A stretch of 64,000 nt of DNA from Pseudomonas sp. MWU15-20650 (GTDB lineage: Bacteria; Pseudomonadota; Gammaproteobacteria; Pseudomonadales; Pseudomonadaceae), in assembly GCF_023242475.1 (NCBI RefSeq), contig NZ_JALJFG010000031.1:1-64000 (forward strand), in the 5' to 3' direction. The notes under the pieces were generated by a model. That model did not search any database, was not told where the DNA came from, and saw only the letters and a program-made list of their open reading frames with translations. Positions 42,089-50,543 of this stretch are shown here, in pieces. Each line of letters opens with the position of its first letter. Within the stretch, counting starts at the first letter, position 1. A program made the position numbers and the translations under genes.

Positions 42089-42238
42089 TTAACGCTTGAA
42101 CGGATGTGGCTGCTGCTGAGCCAGTTCAATGGGCGCATCGGTCTTGTTCGACCACAGACTCTGAGCATACCCGGTGGTCACGACGCCCAGACCAAACAAA
42201 ATAACCAAAATCCATAGTAAATCCGGTTTACGTTGCAT
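42089..42238 (-). CDS. Small single-span membrane protein
   Basis: This 49-residue protein has one membrane segment (LLWILVILFGLGVVTTGYA) and a short polar tail. The ATG at 42238 follows a GGGGGG-rich ribosome-binding site; the longer frame starts with TTG. It converges on the 5-FCL gene, with only six bases between stops. I do not recognise a function; similar small proteins are common in Pseudomonas. Confidence 0.65.
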   Translation of the reverse strand: MQRKPDLLWILVILFGLGVVTTGYAQSLWSNKTDAPIELAQQQPHPFKR

Positions 42239-42433
42239 CGATTGCCCCCCTTCAGGCACCTCGTACACGATGACAACAACGTTCAAAAGTAGTCCGTTGC
42301 GGCTGCGTCAAGCTTAAGATCGCGGCATTCTGCGTTAACGTGAACCAACACGCAAACCTTGACGCCAACCGACTGTCGGTTTGTCATGGAATTGCCCGAC
42401 AACTTGCCCAATGCCTTTTTCAGGAGCCCCAAA

Positions 42434-42886
42434 ATGGCCTACTGGTTGATGAAATCCGAGCCCGACGAACTTTCCATCAAGGGCCTGGAAAAACTCGGCG
42501 AAGCCCGCTGGGACGGGGTGCGTAACTATCAAGCGCGTAACTTCCTGCGCGCCATGGCCGTCGGCGACGAGTTTTTCTTCTATCACTCCAGTTGCCCCGA
42601 GCCGGGCATTGCTGGCATCGGCAAAATCACTCGAGCCGCCTACCCGGACCCCACTGCGCTAGAACCAGAAAGCCACTATTTCGACGCCAAGGCCACTCCG
42701 GAGAAAAACCCATGGAGTGCGATCGATGTCGCCCATGTACAGACCTTCCCCAAGGTGCTGGGGCTCGGCTATCTAAAGCAGCAAACTGCACTGGCTGAAA
42801 TGCCGCTGGTGCAAAAGGGCAGCCGGCTTTCGGTCATGGCCGTTACGCCCGACCAGTGGACTACAATCATCAATATTCTTAGCTGA
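42434..42886 (+). CDS. EVE-domain protein
   Basis: This 150-residue protein is a single EVE domain, a PUA-like fold thought to bind modified bases in RNA or DNA. WLMKSEPDELSIKGLE, WDGVRNYQARNFLRAM and FFYHSSCPEPGIAGIG are family landmarks. The ATG at 42434 follows AGGAG. It lies downstream of 5-FCL, a common gammaproteobacterial arrangement. Confidence 0.9.
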   Translation: MAYWLMKSEPDELSIKGLEKLGEARWDGVRNYQARNFLRAMAVGDEFFFYHSSCPEPGIAGIGKITRAAYPDPTALEPESHYFDAKATPEKNPWSAIDVAHVQTFPKVLGLGYLKQQTALAEMPLVQKGSRLSVMAVTPDQWTTIINILS

Positions 42887-43086
42887 GCGACATCAAGTGC
42901 CGACGTCCCACGGGGAGAAATAATTATAAAAAGGCATTAAGAATTTAAAAAAGAATATAAAAAACTGTTACTTATGACAGTAGAAAGCTTCATCTCCACG
43001 AAGTCTAATGACTGCATAGAAATTGGCTACCAACAGAATTGGGGTAGTGGCAAATTTTTATGCTTTTTACTTAACGGAGATTGATC

Positions 43087-43500
43087 ATGACGGACATACC
43101 GAAGTTGGATAAAGACGTTGAAAAAACTGAAACCATTACTGCGAGCGCCCCAAGCACCACACCAACCAAGATGACGGTAGAAGGCGGGTACGCCCCATGG
43201 GGGTTCAGTGGCAAGATCGAACTTGAGTACTCTCTTGTACCAGGCTCGTCAAAAATCTTAGTGAGGACTTTAAGATACTTTCTTGGAGCGTCATACCCAC
43301 CGGAATATTCGAAATTTAGCATCGAACTATCTGGGGTACGCCCCTTAGAGGTATCCCCAAGATATATAAATGCATGGGAGACTTGGGGCTCTGGTGATGA
43401 AACAATTTCTAAAACCTTTACTGCTCTTTTCATTTTCCAGGCGATGCCGGGTGGCCCCACTGCAACCGATCGAAAAATCATAACTCTGCCCATTATTTGA
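43087..43500 (+). CDS. AT-rich orphan protein of unknown function
   Basis: This 137-residue protein has no signal peptide, membrane span or recognised motif. Its middle part (GKIELEYSLVPGSSKILVRT) reads as beta-strands, so a beta-sandwich is possible. The ATG follows ACGGAG. The gene and its 190-base upstream flank are much richer in A and T than neighbours. That suggests recent transfer. No mobile element borders it. Confidence 0.65.
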   Translation: MTDIPKLDKDVEKTETITASAPSTTPTKMTVEGGYAPWGFSGKIELEYSLVPGSSKILVRTLRYFLGASYPPEYSKFSIELSGVRPLEVSPRYINAWETWGSGDETISKTFTALFIFQAMPGGPTATDRKIITLPII

Positions 43501-43511
43501 AAGTGCCTATC

Positions 43512-43539
43512 GCCTGCGGCCGGCAAACCAGCCGCAGGC
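43512..43539. terminator. Shared hairpin between the orphan gene and the fliL-like gene
   Basis: GCCTGCGGC (43512-43520) and GCCGCAGGC (43531-43539) form a 9-bp stem between two converging stop codons. There is no T tract. Confidence 0.6.
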
Positions 43540-43554
43540 TTAGTTAATCTGCAC

Positions 43555-43962
43555 TTATTGAATAATCAAGTTATTGAACAACAAATCCTCTACTATCGGC
43601 TTACCCGTCTCATCGTTCATCACTTGCTGCGTTTGCTTCAACGCTTCCTGACGCAGTTTTTCTTTGCCCTCGACAGTGCTCATGGCCTCGTTGGTCTGCT
43701 GAGTGAACAACGCCACCAACTGGTTACGAATCAGCGCATCGTTGGCTTTGACCGCGGCGGCGGCTTCAGGCCCAGTCACGCGCAGGGCGATGTCGGCCTT
43801 GAACACCTTGAGCTTGGCCGTGCCGTCCAGGCCGTAGTTGCCCACGAACGGCGGTGTCAGGCTGATATAGCTGACCTTAGGCGCCTCGCCCTCTTTGGCC
43901 TCTTCGGCCTGGGCCGCCATCGGCAAGGTCAGGGCCAGCATCAACAGGATCCACGCTTTCAC
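43555..43962 (-). CDS. FliL-family protein outside a flagellar cluster
   Basis: This 135-residue protein starts with GTG at 43962 and has GAGGAA upstream. A signal peptide-like start (WILLMLALTLPMAAQA) is followed by a FliL domain (YISLTPPFVGNYGLDG to VEDLLFNNLIIQ). Classical FliL keeps its N-terminal anchor; here cleavage looks likely, giving a periplasmic form. No flagellar genes are near, so it is a paralogue rather than the flagellar-operon copy. Confidence 0.8.
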   Translation of the reverse strand: MKAWILLMLALTLPMAAQAEEAKEGEAPKVSYISLTPPFVGNYGLDGTAKLKVFKADIALRVTGPEAAAAVKANDALIRNQLVALFTQQTNEAMSTVEGKEKLRQEALKQTQQVMNDETGKPIVEDLLFNNLIIQ

Positions 43963-44112
43963 AGTTCATTCCTCGAATTCGGTTGCCGGGTAGCATAACG
44001 CTAGCAAGGCTGAGTACAAGCTTATGGCGACTTATCAGGGCCGGGCATGCTCGTTGACCCAGGGGCGTACCCTCCTACACTTATCGGCCACGACACCAAA
44101 AGGAATAGCCCG

Positions 44113-45090
44113 ATGAAAGCTGTGCTGTGCAAAGCCTTCGGCCCCGCCGAAACCCTGGTGCTGGAAGAGATCGCAAGCCCGGCGATCAAGAAGAATGAAA
44201 TCCTGCTGGAGGTGCATGCTGCCGGGGTGAACTTCCCGGACACGCTGATCATCGAGGGCAAATACCAGTTCAAGCCGCCCTTTCCGTTCTCGCCGGGGGG
44301 TGAAGCGGCGGGCGTAGTCAGTGAGGTGGGCGAGAAGGTCAGCCACCTGAAAGTCGGTGATCGCGTCATGGCCTTGACCGGCTGGGGCAGCTTTGCCGAG
44401 CAGGTCGCCGTGCCCGGCTATAACGTGCTGCCGATCCCGCCAAGCATGGACTTCAACACCGCCGCCGCCTTCAGCATGACCTACGGCACCTCGATGCACG
44501 CGCTGAAACAACGAGCCCATCTGCAACCCGGCGAAACCTTGCTGGTACTCGGCGCCTCCGGCGGTGTGGGCCTGGCCGCCGTGGAAATCGGCAAGGCCAT
44601 GGGCGCCCGGGTCATCGCCGCCGCCAGCAGCGCCGACAAACTTGCCGTGGCCAAGGCGGCGGGCGCCGATGAGTTGATCAACTACAGCGAAGCCAGCCTC
44701 AAGGATGAAATCAAGCGCCTCACCGACGGTAACGGCGCCGATGTGATCTACGACCCGGTGGGCGGCGACCTGTTTGACCAGGCCATCCGCGCCATTGCCT
44801 GGAATGGCCGCCTGTTGGTGGTGGGGTTTGCCAGCGGGCGCATTCCCGAGCTGCCGGTGAACCTGGCGCTGCTCAAGGGCGCGTCCGTGGTCGGGGTGTT
44901 CTGGGGCTCGTTCGCCCAGCGCCAGCCGCAGGACAATGCGGCGAACTTCCAACAACTGTTCACTTGGTATGGTGAGGGCAAGCTCAAGCCACTGGTGTCG
45001 CAGGTGTATCCGCTCGAACAGGCCGCCCAGGCCATTAACGATCTGGGGCAGCGTAAGGCGGTCGGCAAGGTCGTCGTCCAGACACGCTAG
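44113..45090 (+). CDS. NADPH:quinone oxidoreductase family protein (zinc-free MDR)
   Basis: This 325-residue cytoplasmic enzyme of the medium-chain dehydrogenase family has VNFPDTLIIEGKYQ in the catalytic domain and the NADPH-binding LVLGASGGVGLAAVEIG. The cysteine ligands of zinc alcohol dehydrogenases are absent, as in quinone reductases. The ATG follows AAAGGAA. The substrate may be a quinone or an unsaturated carbonyl. It appears monocistronic and is closed by a hairpin. Confidence 0.87.
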   Translation: MKAVLCKAFGPAETLVLEEIASPAIKKNEILLEVHAAGVNFPDTLIIEGKYQFKPPFPFSPGGEAAGVVSEVGEKVSHLKVGDRVMALTGWGSFAEQVAVPGYNVLPIPPSMDFNTAAAFSMTYGTSMHALKQRAHLQPGETLLVLGASGGVGLAAVEIGKAMGARVIAAASSADKLAVAKAAGADELINYSEASLKDEIKRLTDGNGADVIYDPVGGDLFDQAIRAIAWNGRLLVVGFASGRIPELPVNLALLKGASVVGVFWGSFAQRQPQDNAANFQQLFTWYGEGKLKPLVSQVYPLEQAAQAINDLGQRKAVGKVVVQTR

Positions 45091-45108
45091 CAGACCCGGA
45101 TGCAGTCG

Positions 45109-45135
45109 TTGGGAGGGGGCTTTGCCCTCCCCCAT
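45109..45135. repeat. REP-like hairpin after the quinone oxidoreductase gene
   Basis: GGGAGGGGGC and GCCCTCCCCC pair around TTT, about 20 bases past the stop. It is a shortened REP unit that may also terminate transcription. Confidence 0.6.
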
Positions 45136-45188
45136 CGGATCTGCACCTTACTGAAAATCCTGGACCGACTATCGGTTGTCTATTAGCG

Positions 45189-45210
45189 ACATGTTCGTAA
45201 AAGAACATGC
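45189..45210 (+). promoter_or_regulatory. GlpR-like operator 1 upstream of glpT
   Basis: CATGTTC (45190-45196) and GAACATG (45203-45209) form a palindrome around GTAAAA. It matches the E. coli GlpR operator pattern ATGTTCGWTAWCGAACAT except for the central bases. It lies about 110 bases before the glpT ATG. Confidence 0.65.
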
Positions 45211-45251
45211 AATCGCTCCGTTTTCCTGTGTTTGCAGATAAGAGGCGATGC

Positions 45252-45270
45252 TATTTTCGGTAACGAAACT
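45252..45270 (+). promoter_or_regulatory. GlpR-like operator 2 upstream of glpT
   Basis: ATTTTCGGTAACGAAACT has the palindrome TTTCG/CGAAA around GTAA and fits the core TTCGWTAWCGAA. It lies about 50 bases before the ATG, so it could cover the promoter or transcript start. Confidence 0.6.
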
Positions 45271-45316
45271 GTAACATTCGCATCCGCAGTCAAAACAAGA
45301 AATTTGGAGCTCTTGA

Positions 45317-46654
45317 ATGTTTGCTTTCTTTCGTCCTGCCGCACACCAGGCACCCCTGCCTGAAGAAAAAATAGACAGCACTTACCGACGACTGCGCTGG
45401 CAGATTTTCGCCGGTATTTTCTTCGGCTACGCCGGGTACTACCTGCTGCGCAAGAACTTCTCCCTGGCCATGCCGTACTTGATCGACGAGGGTTACACCC
45501 GTGGCGAACTGGGCCTGGCAATGTCGGCGATTGCGATTGCCTATGGCTTGTCCAAGTTCCTCATGGGCTTGGTGTCCGACCGCTCGAACCCCCGCTATTT
45601 CCTGCCCTTCGGCCTGCTGATTTCCGCCGGGGTGATGTTCATTTTCGGTTTCGCACCTTGGGCAACATCCAGCGTAACCATGATGTTCATTTTGTTGTTC
45701 ATCAACGGCTGGGCCCAAGGCATGGGTTGGCCGCCAAGCGGTCGAACCATGGTGCACTGGTGGTCGCAGAAAGAACGCGGCGCCGTGGTGTCGGTCTGGA
45801 ACGTGGCGCATAACGTCGGCGGTGGCATGATCGGCCCGCTGTTCCTGCTGGGTATGGCTTGGTTCAACGACTGGCATGCCGCGTTCTACGTGCCGGCGAC
45901 CGTGGCGTTGATGGTGGCCGCGTTTGCCTTCATCACCCTGCGCGACACCCCGCAATCGGTGGGCCTGCCGCCCATCGAGCAATACAAGAACGACTACCCG
46001 CAAGGCTACGACGCCAGCCACGAAGATGAATTCAGCGCCAAGGAAATCTTCGTCAAGTACGTGCTGCGCAACAAGATGCTGTGGTACATCGCCTTCGCCA
46101 ACGTGTTTGTCTACCTGCTGCGCTACGGCGTATTGGACTGGGCGCCGACGTACCTCAAGGAAGCCAAACACTTCGACGTGGATAAAACCTCGTGGGCGTA
46201 TTTCTTCTACGAGTGGGCGGGTATCCCGGGCACGCTGCTGTGCGGCTGGATGTCAGACAAGATCTTCCGTGGCAACCGTGGCCTGACCGGCATCGTGTTC
46301 ATGGCCCTGGTGACCGTGGCGACCCTGGTTTACTGGCTCAACCCGCCAGGCAACCCGATGATCGACATGATCGCGCTGTTCTCCATCGGCTTCCTGATCT
46401 ACGGCCCGGTGATGCTGATCGGCCTGCAGGCGCTGGAACTGGCACCGAAGAAAGCCGCCGGTACCGCAGCGGGTTTCACAGGCTTGTTCGGCTACCTCGG
46501 TGGTTCGGTCGCCGCCAGTGCAGCCATGGGCTACACCGTTGACCATTTCGGTTGGGATGGTGGCTTTGTACTGTTGGTGGGCGCGTGCCTGCTGGCAATC
46601 GCGTGCCTGATTCCAACGCTGTGGCACACCAACAGCGTCAGCGCGGCGCGTTAA
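45317..46654 (+). CDS. glpT: Glycerol-3-phosphate transporter (GlpT, MFS)
   Basis: This 445-residue antiporter imports sn-glycerol-3-phosphate in exchange for phosphate. It has about twelve membrane spans and the organophosphate family features DSTYRRLRWQIFAGIFFGYA, YYLLRKNFSLAMPYL and NGWAQGMGWPPSGRTMVHWW. The ATG follows TTTGGAG. Two GlpR-like operators lie upstream. It also imports fosfomycin in known Pseudomonas. Its stop codon overlaps that of the converging ChaC gene. Confidence 0.93.
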   Translation: MFAFFRPAAHQAPLPEEKIDSTYRRLRWQIFAGIFFGYAGYYLLRKNFSLAMPYLIDEGYTRGELGLAMSAIAIAYGLSKFLMGLVSDRSNPRYFLPFGLLISAGVMFIFGFAPWATSSVTMMFILLFINGWAQGMGWPPSGRTMVHWWSQKERGAVVSVWNVAHNVGGGMIGPLFLLGMAWFNDWHAAFYVPATVALMVAAFAFITLRDTPQSVGLPPIEQYKNDYPQGYDASHEDEFSAKEIFVKYVLRNKMLWYIAFANVFVYLLRYGVLDWAPTYLKEAKHFDVDKTSWAYFFYEWAGIPGTLLCGWMSDKIFRGNRGLTGIVFMALVTVATLVYWLNPPGNPMIDMIALFSIGFLIYGPVMLIGLQALELAPKKAAGTAAGFTGLFGYLGGSVAASAAMGYTVDHFGWDGGFVLLVGACLLAIACLIPTLWHTNSVSAAR

Positions 46655-47304
46655 CCGCCGGAGCGCTCTTTTGCACAACGCTTGAGCCGCGCCTCCAGGT
46701 TTTTATCTGGCATGGCGTGGCTACGCAGGGCGTTCACGGTCTGCTCGACATAATCGCGCGTAGTGCCGTAACGCCCGCAGGCGCTTTGCAGCACATGGTT
46801 GAGCACAATGTCCGGCAGATTGCCGGCATAGCTGGGTAAGTGCCGCTCCAATACAAACCCCAACGCCTGCACCTGACTGCCATCTTCCAGGCGGCAGCTG
46901 AGCCAGTGCGGCCGGTACGAGGGGTAAGGCATCTCGCGCTGCCACAAGGCGTAAAGCGAAGCCTCCAGTTGGTCTTCCGGCAAGCGGTAGGCAAACCCGC
47001 TGCAGGAACCACCGCGATCCAGCCCGAACACCAAGCCCGGTAACTCCGGCGTACCCCGATGCTCGTGGGACCACAGGTACAAGCCCCGGTGATAACCGTG
47101 GACCCGTGCCCGCACCCGCTCAGTCGACGAACATTCAGGCCGCCAGATCAGCGAACCATACGCAAATAGCCAGACCGGCCCACCCTTATGCCGCCCCATG
47201 GTGGCCTGCATTGAGCTCATTAACTGTTCGTGAGTGAGTTGCGGCCCTAGATCGAGCCGCGGAGGGTAAGCCAATTGCAAAAGATCGGATTCAATGGCGG
47301 TCAT
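46651..47304 (-). CDS. ChaC-type gamma-glutamylcyclotransferase
   Basis: This 217-residue enzyme is expected to split glutathione or gamma-glutamyl peptides to 5-oxoproline. The substrate-binding loop is WLFAYGSLIWRPE, and AYRLPEDQLEASLYALWQRE carries the region of the catalytic glutamate. Its TAA and that of glpT overlap in a TTAA palindrome. The gene lies 27 bases downstream of the TonB receptor stop on the same strand, so co-transcription is possible. Confidence 0.88.
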   Translation of the reverse strand: MTAIESDLLQLAYPPRLDLGPQLTHEQLMSSMQATMGRHKGGPVWLFAYGSLIWRPECSSTERVRARVHGYHRGLYLWSHEHRGTPELPGLVFGLDRGGSCSGFAYRLPEDQLEASLYALWQREMPYPSYRPHWLSCRLEDGSQVQALGFVLERHLPSYAGNLPDIVLNHVLQSACGRYGTTRDYVEQTVNALRSHAMPDKNLEARLKRCAKERSGG

Positions 47305-47331
47305 GGCGAAAAGCGGTGCGCCTCCTGTGTA

Positions 47332-49719
47332 TTACCAGTTGTAAGCAACTTTACCGTAATAAAACGCGCCGCTGTAACCGTACGGCGAAAAAGTGCTATA
47401 GGCCAGATTGCCACCACTGCTGGCATAGGCATTGACCTTCTCGGGGTATTTATCAGTGACGTTGTCGCCGCCCAGGGTGAAGGTCCAGTTCTTCAACTTA
47501 TAATCCGCCGACAGGTCCAGTACCCATGTCGCGTTGAAGGTCTGGTCGTTGACCTTGTCCGCCTGGTAGCTGGTGAACTGGCCATAGCGCACCAGATTGC
47601 TGTGCAGCGCCCAACGGCCGAAGGTGAAGTCGTTACCCAGGCTCAGCTTATGTTGGGGCGTGGTGTCGCCCAGCAAACCGATACGCTCGCGACGGTCCAC
47701 CCGCACCAGGTTGGCCCCCAAACTGTCCAGGATCGCTGGATTGGCTTTCACGTCGGTGACTCTGGTGTGGTTGTAGTTGTAACCCACGGTGCTGTTCCAA
47801 CGGATGCCGTTATCAAACGGGTAGCGGTAGTTGGCTACCAGATCGACGCCGTCAGTGCTGGTATCGGTGGCGTTGGTGAAGTAACGGGCGCTGGTGTAGT
47901 TGATGTTGCCGACACCATTGGCTTGCAGGTAAGCCACCGTCGCCGGGTTGAGATTGAGGTTGGAAGACAGGCTGATACGGTCACGGATGTCGATGCGGTA
48001 TACGTCGAGTGTCACGGTCAGGTCATCAGCAGGTTCCAGCACAAGCCCAAGGCTGTAGTTGCGAGACTTCTCCGCCTTCAGGTCTTCGGCACCCAGCAAC
48101 CGCGCGACGCGGCTGTTGGCCGGAAAGGTACCGGCCTCCTGGACAGTGCTGCCGATCAACTGCGACGAGGTATAGGCAAAGTTCTGTTGCGCCAGGGAAG
48201 GCGCGCGAAAGCCATTGGAGATACTGCCGCGCAGCGCCACTTGCGGTGTGAAGTCGTAACGGGCCGACAACGAACCGCTGACGTTTGAGCCGAAGTCACT
48301 GTAGTCCTCATGACGCACAGCGACCGAAGCGCTGAGTTTTTCGGTGAAGTTGGTTTCCAGGTCCAGGTACTGCGCCCAAGTGTGCCGCGAGCTGCTGCCG
48401 GCATCAGCGTCACGGAAACCACCGAGGCCCGAGCTGCCGGTCTGATAGTAAGAAGCAGGTTCGCCCGCTTCGATTTCATAACCCTGGTGCAGGTATTCGC
48501 CACCAAACGCCACGGAAACCGGGTACGGCAGGAAACCCACGTCAAACTCACGGGACAGGTCCAGGCTGACTTGCTTCTGGTCGTTACTCAGGGTGCCGTT
48601 GTTGAATTTTCGCGGCGTGGCCAGGCCCAGGGAGGTGTTGATGGTTTCGGTGCTCAGGTCGTACTGGTTCTTGCCGTAGTTGGCCGACAAATCGTAATGC
48701 CAGTCGTAGGCCAGCAAGCCGCGCAGGCCCGCGACCAGCGAGGTGTCTTGCAGGTTGCCTTTGATTAAAGGCAAGTAGCCATTGGGGTTGAGCGCCACAA
48801 TATTGTTGGATGCATTACTCGCGCGGTAAAACGCCGCCGTCTCGCCGCGCCGCTTGCTATAGCCGCCGAAGGTGTAGAACTCGAGCCCGTCACTGAACGA
48901 ATACTCAGCGTTGAACTGTAACTTGCCTTCATTGGTTGCCGGCTCGCCTTGGCGGAATACGCGCTGGCCGTAAGTGGTGGAACCTACGCTGGCCGGTCGG
49001 AAATCATCGCCGGCGCGGTTGGTGTAATCGTTGTCGGCGCCTTCGGCCGAGAGGTTGAGAAAGCCGTTATCACCCAATGCCAGGCCAGTGTTGCCGCTGA
49101 TATTGCGCTGAATACCGTCGCCCTTCTTGTATTCGCCGAATTTGGTGGAGATCGACCCTCCATGGTCGTCATGCTTGAGAATCACGTTGATTACCCCGGC
49201 AATCGCATCGGAGCCATACCGTGCGGAAGCACCGTCGCGCAGCACTTCGATGTGGTCCACCGCCGACAACGGAATCGCATTCAAGTCCGCCGGAGCCGAG
49301 CCACGCCCCACCGCCCCGCCCAAGTTGACGAAAGCGCTGGTATGGCGGCGCTTACCGTTGACCAGCACCAGCACCTGGTCCGGCGACAAGCCCCGTAATT
49401 GCGCCGGGCGCACCAGTTCTGCGCCATCCACCAGGCTGGGCCGTGGGAAGTTGATCGATGGAATCAGGCGAGCCAGCACGGCACCCAGCTCATCGGAGCC
49501 GGTGCTGCGCAAGGTTTCCCCGGAAATCACATCGATAGGTGACAGCGAAGCACTGGCGGTGCGCTCTTGGGCGCGGGTGCCGGTGACGATCACGGTGTCG
49601 AGTTTGGGTGCATCGGCGGCAGCCGTCTCGGTCGCCAGAACTGGATTGAATCCCACAGCGGCCAGCAAGTTGGCCGACAAAATCGCCGTGTACAACGCGT
49701 GTTTCTTGTAGCGCCCCAT
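47332..49719 (-). CDS. TonB-dependent outer-membrane receptor
   Basis: This 795-residue receptor has an N-terminal signal peptide, a TonB-box-like DTVIVTGTRAQ, a plug domain (to VINVILKHDD) and a large beta-barrel ending in KVAYNW. The ATG at 49719 is preferred over one six codons upstream because GGGGAGCGGT precedes it. The plug lacks the N-terminal signalling extension, so it is not coupled to an anti-sigma factor in the usual way. No siderophore genes are near; the substrate is unknown. Confidence 0.87.
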   Translation of the reverse strand: MGRYKKHALYTAILSANLLAAVGFNPVLATETAAADAPKLDTVIVTGTRAQERTASASLSPIDVISGETLRSTGSDELGAVLARLIPSINFPRPSLVDGAELVRPAQLRGLSPDQVLVLVNGKRRHTSAFVNLGGAVGRGSAPADLNAIPLSAVDHIEVLRDGASARYGSDAIAGVINVILKHDDHGGSISTKFGEYKKGDGIQRNISGNTGLALGDNGFLNLSAEGADNDYTNRAGDDFRPASVGSTTYGQRVFRQGEPATNEGKLQFNAEYSFSDGLEFYTFGGYSKRRGETAAFYRASNASNNIVALNPNGYLPLIKGNLQDTSLVAGLRGLLAYDWHYDLSANYGKNQYDLSTETINTSLGLATPRKFNNGTLSNDQKQVSLDLSREFDVGFLPYPVSVAFGGEYLHQGYEIEAGEPASYYQTGSSGLGGFRDADAGSSSRHTWAQYLDLETNFTEKLSASVAVRHEDYSDFGSNVSGSLSARYDFTPQVALRGSISNGFRAPSLAQQNFAYTSSQLIGSTVQEAGTFPANSRVARLLGAEDLKAEKSRNYSLGLVLEPADDLTVTLDVYRIDIRDRISLSSNLNLNPATVAYLQANGVGNINYTSARYFTNATDTSTDGVDLVANYRYPFDNGIRWNSTVGYNYNHTRVTDVKANPAILDSLGANLVRVDRRERIGLLGDTTPQHKLSLGNDFTFGRWALHSNLVRYGQFTSYQADKVNDQTFNATWVLDLSADYKLKNWTFTLGGDNVTDKYPEKVNAYASSGGNLAYSTFSPYGYSGAFYYGKVAYNW

Positions 49720-50060
49720 ACCGCTCCCCTTTTCCATGTGAATCAGTAATCACAAAACAGAACGTCAACGTTCTGAGTTCGTACGATCGATCCGGCTGGC
49801 GGGCGGTAGCGGTCAGTGCTTGGTTAGTGTGGTGACGTCGGTAGTCCGTTGATATATAGCCTAAAGCTATCTATTGAATAAATTAAATACCTTAAAAGAA
49901 TAAGAGAAAGCATAAGCACAGCACCCATTCGTCAGGATTGGGCACGACAATCCCGATACTTTCAGCCCCGGTTCAGCCTGGGCGAGTGCCGAAACGTCAA
50001 ACTGACGCGCACATCACGACCCACTTAGCCGCTCCTCAAACCGACTATCGAGGTCATACC
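49720..50060. promoter_or_regulatory. AT-rich region between the TonB receptor and the PagP-like gene
   Basis: This gene-free 341-base spacer separates divergent genes. Near 49854-49870 there is a short ATAGC/GCTAT palindrome. GAATAAA occurs at 49876-49882, similar to arms seen before ssuE and lsfA. A -10-like TATATA on the minus strand near 49854 could serve the receptor. No Fur box was found by eye. Confidence 0.4.
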
Positions 50061-50543
50061 ATGAAGAAATTCCGCTTACCTGGCCTGTTGTTCCTTGCCC
50101 AGGCCACCACCGCACTGGCCGCCGAGACTCCACCGGCCAATGAAGACAAAGGCTTCTGGTACGCACAAACCAGCGTCTACACACGGCACTTTGCGCCTGA
50201 CCCGGACCACAACAACAACCAGGACCTGATCGGCCTGGAACGCAATGAGGCGTCGGGCCTGCTGTATGGAGGGGTGACCTTTCGCAACTCGTTCAGCCAA
50301 CGCTCGTACTACGCCTACGTGGGCAAGCGCTATGACATGGCCGACTACCCGGTGTATGCGAAGTTGACGGGCGGGCTGCTGCAAGGCTATCGCGGCGAGT
50401 ACCGCGACAAGATCCCGTTGAACCGCTTCGGCGTGGCGCCGGCGATCATTCCGTCCGTGGGCGCCCATTACGGGCCGGTGGCGGCAGAGCTGGTGTTGCT
50501 GGGGTTCAATGCAGCGATGGTGACGACGGGCGTACGCTTTTAG
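50061..50543 (+). CDS. Small outer-membrane barrel, probable divergent PagP-like protein
   Basis: This 160-residue protein has a signal peptide (KKFRLPGLLFLAQATTALA, then AETPPANEDKGFWYA). The order SVYTRHF, GGVTFRNSFSQ, TGGLLQGYR, PSVGAHYGPV and a terminal TGVRF resembles lipid A palmitoyltransferase PagP (its TWHARF, GGGFGLS, FKDSW and LASVGYGPV). The candidate catalytic His and Ser are kept, but the Asp position is Asn. Automated pipelines may mislabel it. It converges on the next gene with a four-base overlap of stops. Confidence 0.55.
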   Translation: MKKFRLPGLLFLAQATTALAAETPPANEDKGFWYAQTSVYTRHFAPDPDHNNNQDLIGLERNEASGLLYGGVTFRNSFSQRSYYAYVGKRYDMADYPVYAKLTGGLLQGYRGEYRDKIPLNRFGVAPAIIPSVGAHYGPVAAELVLLGFNAAMVTTGVRF

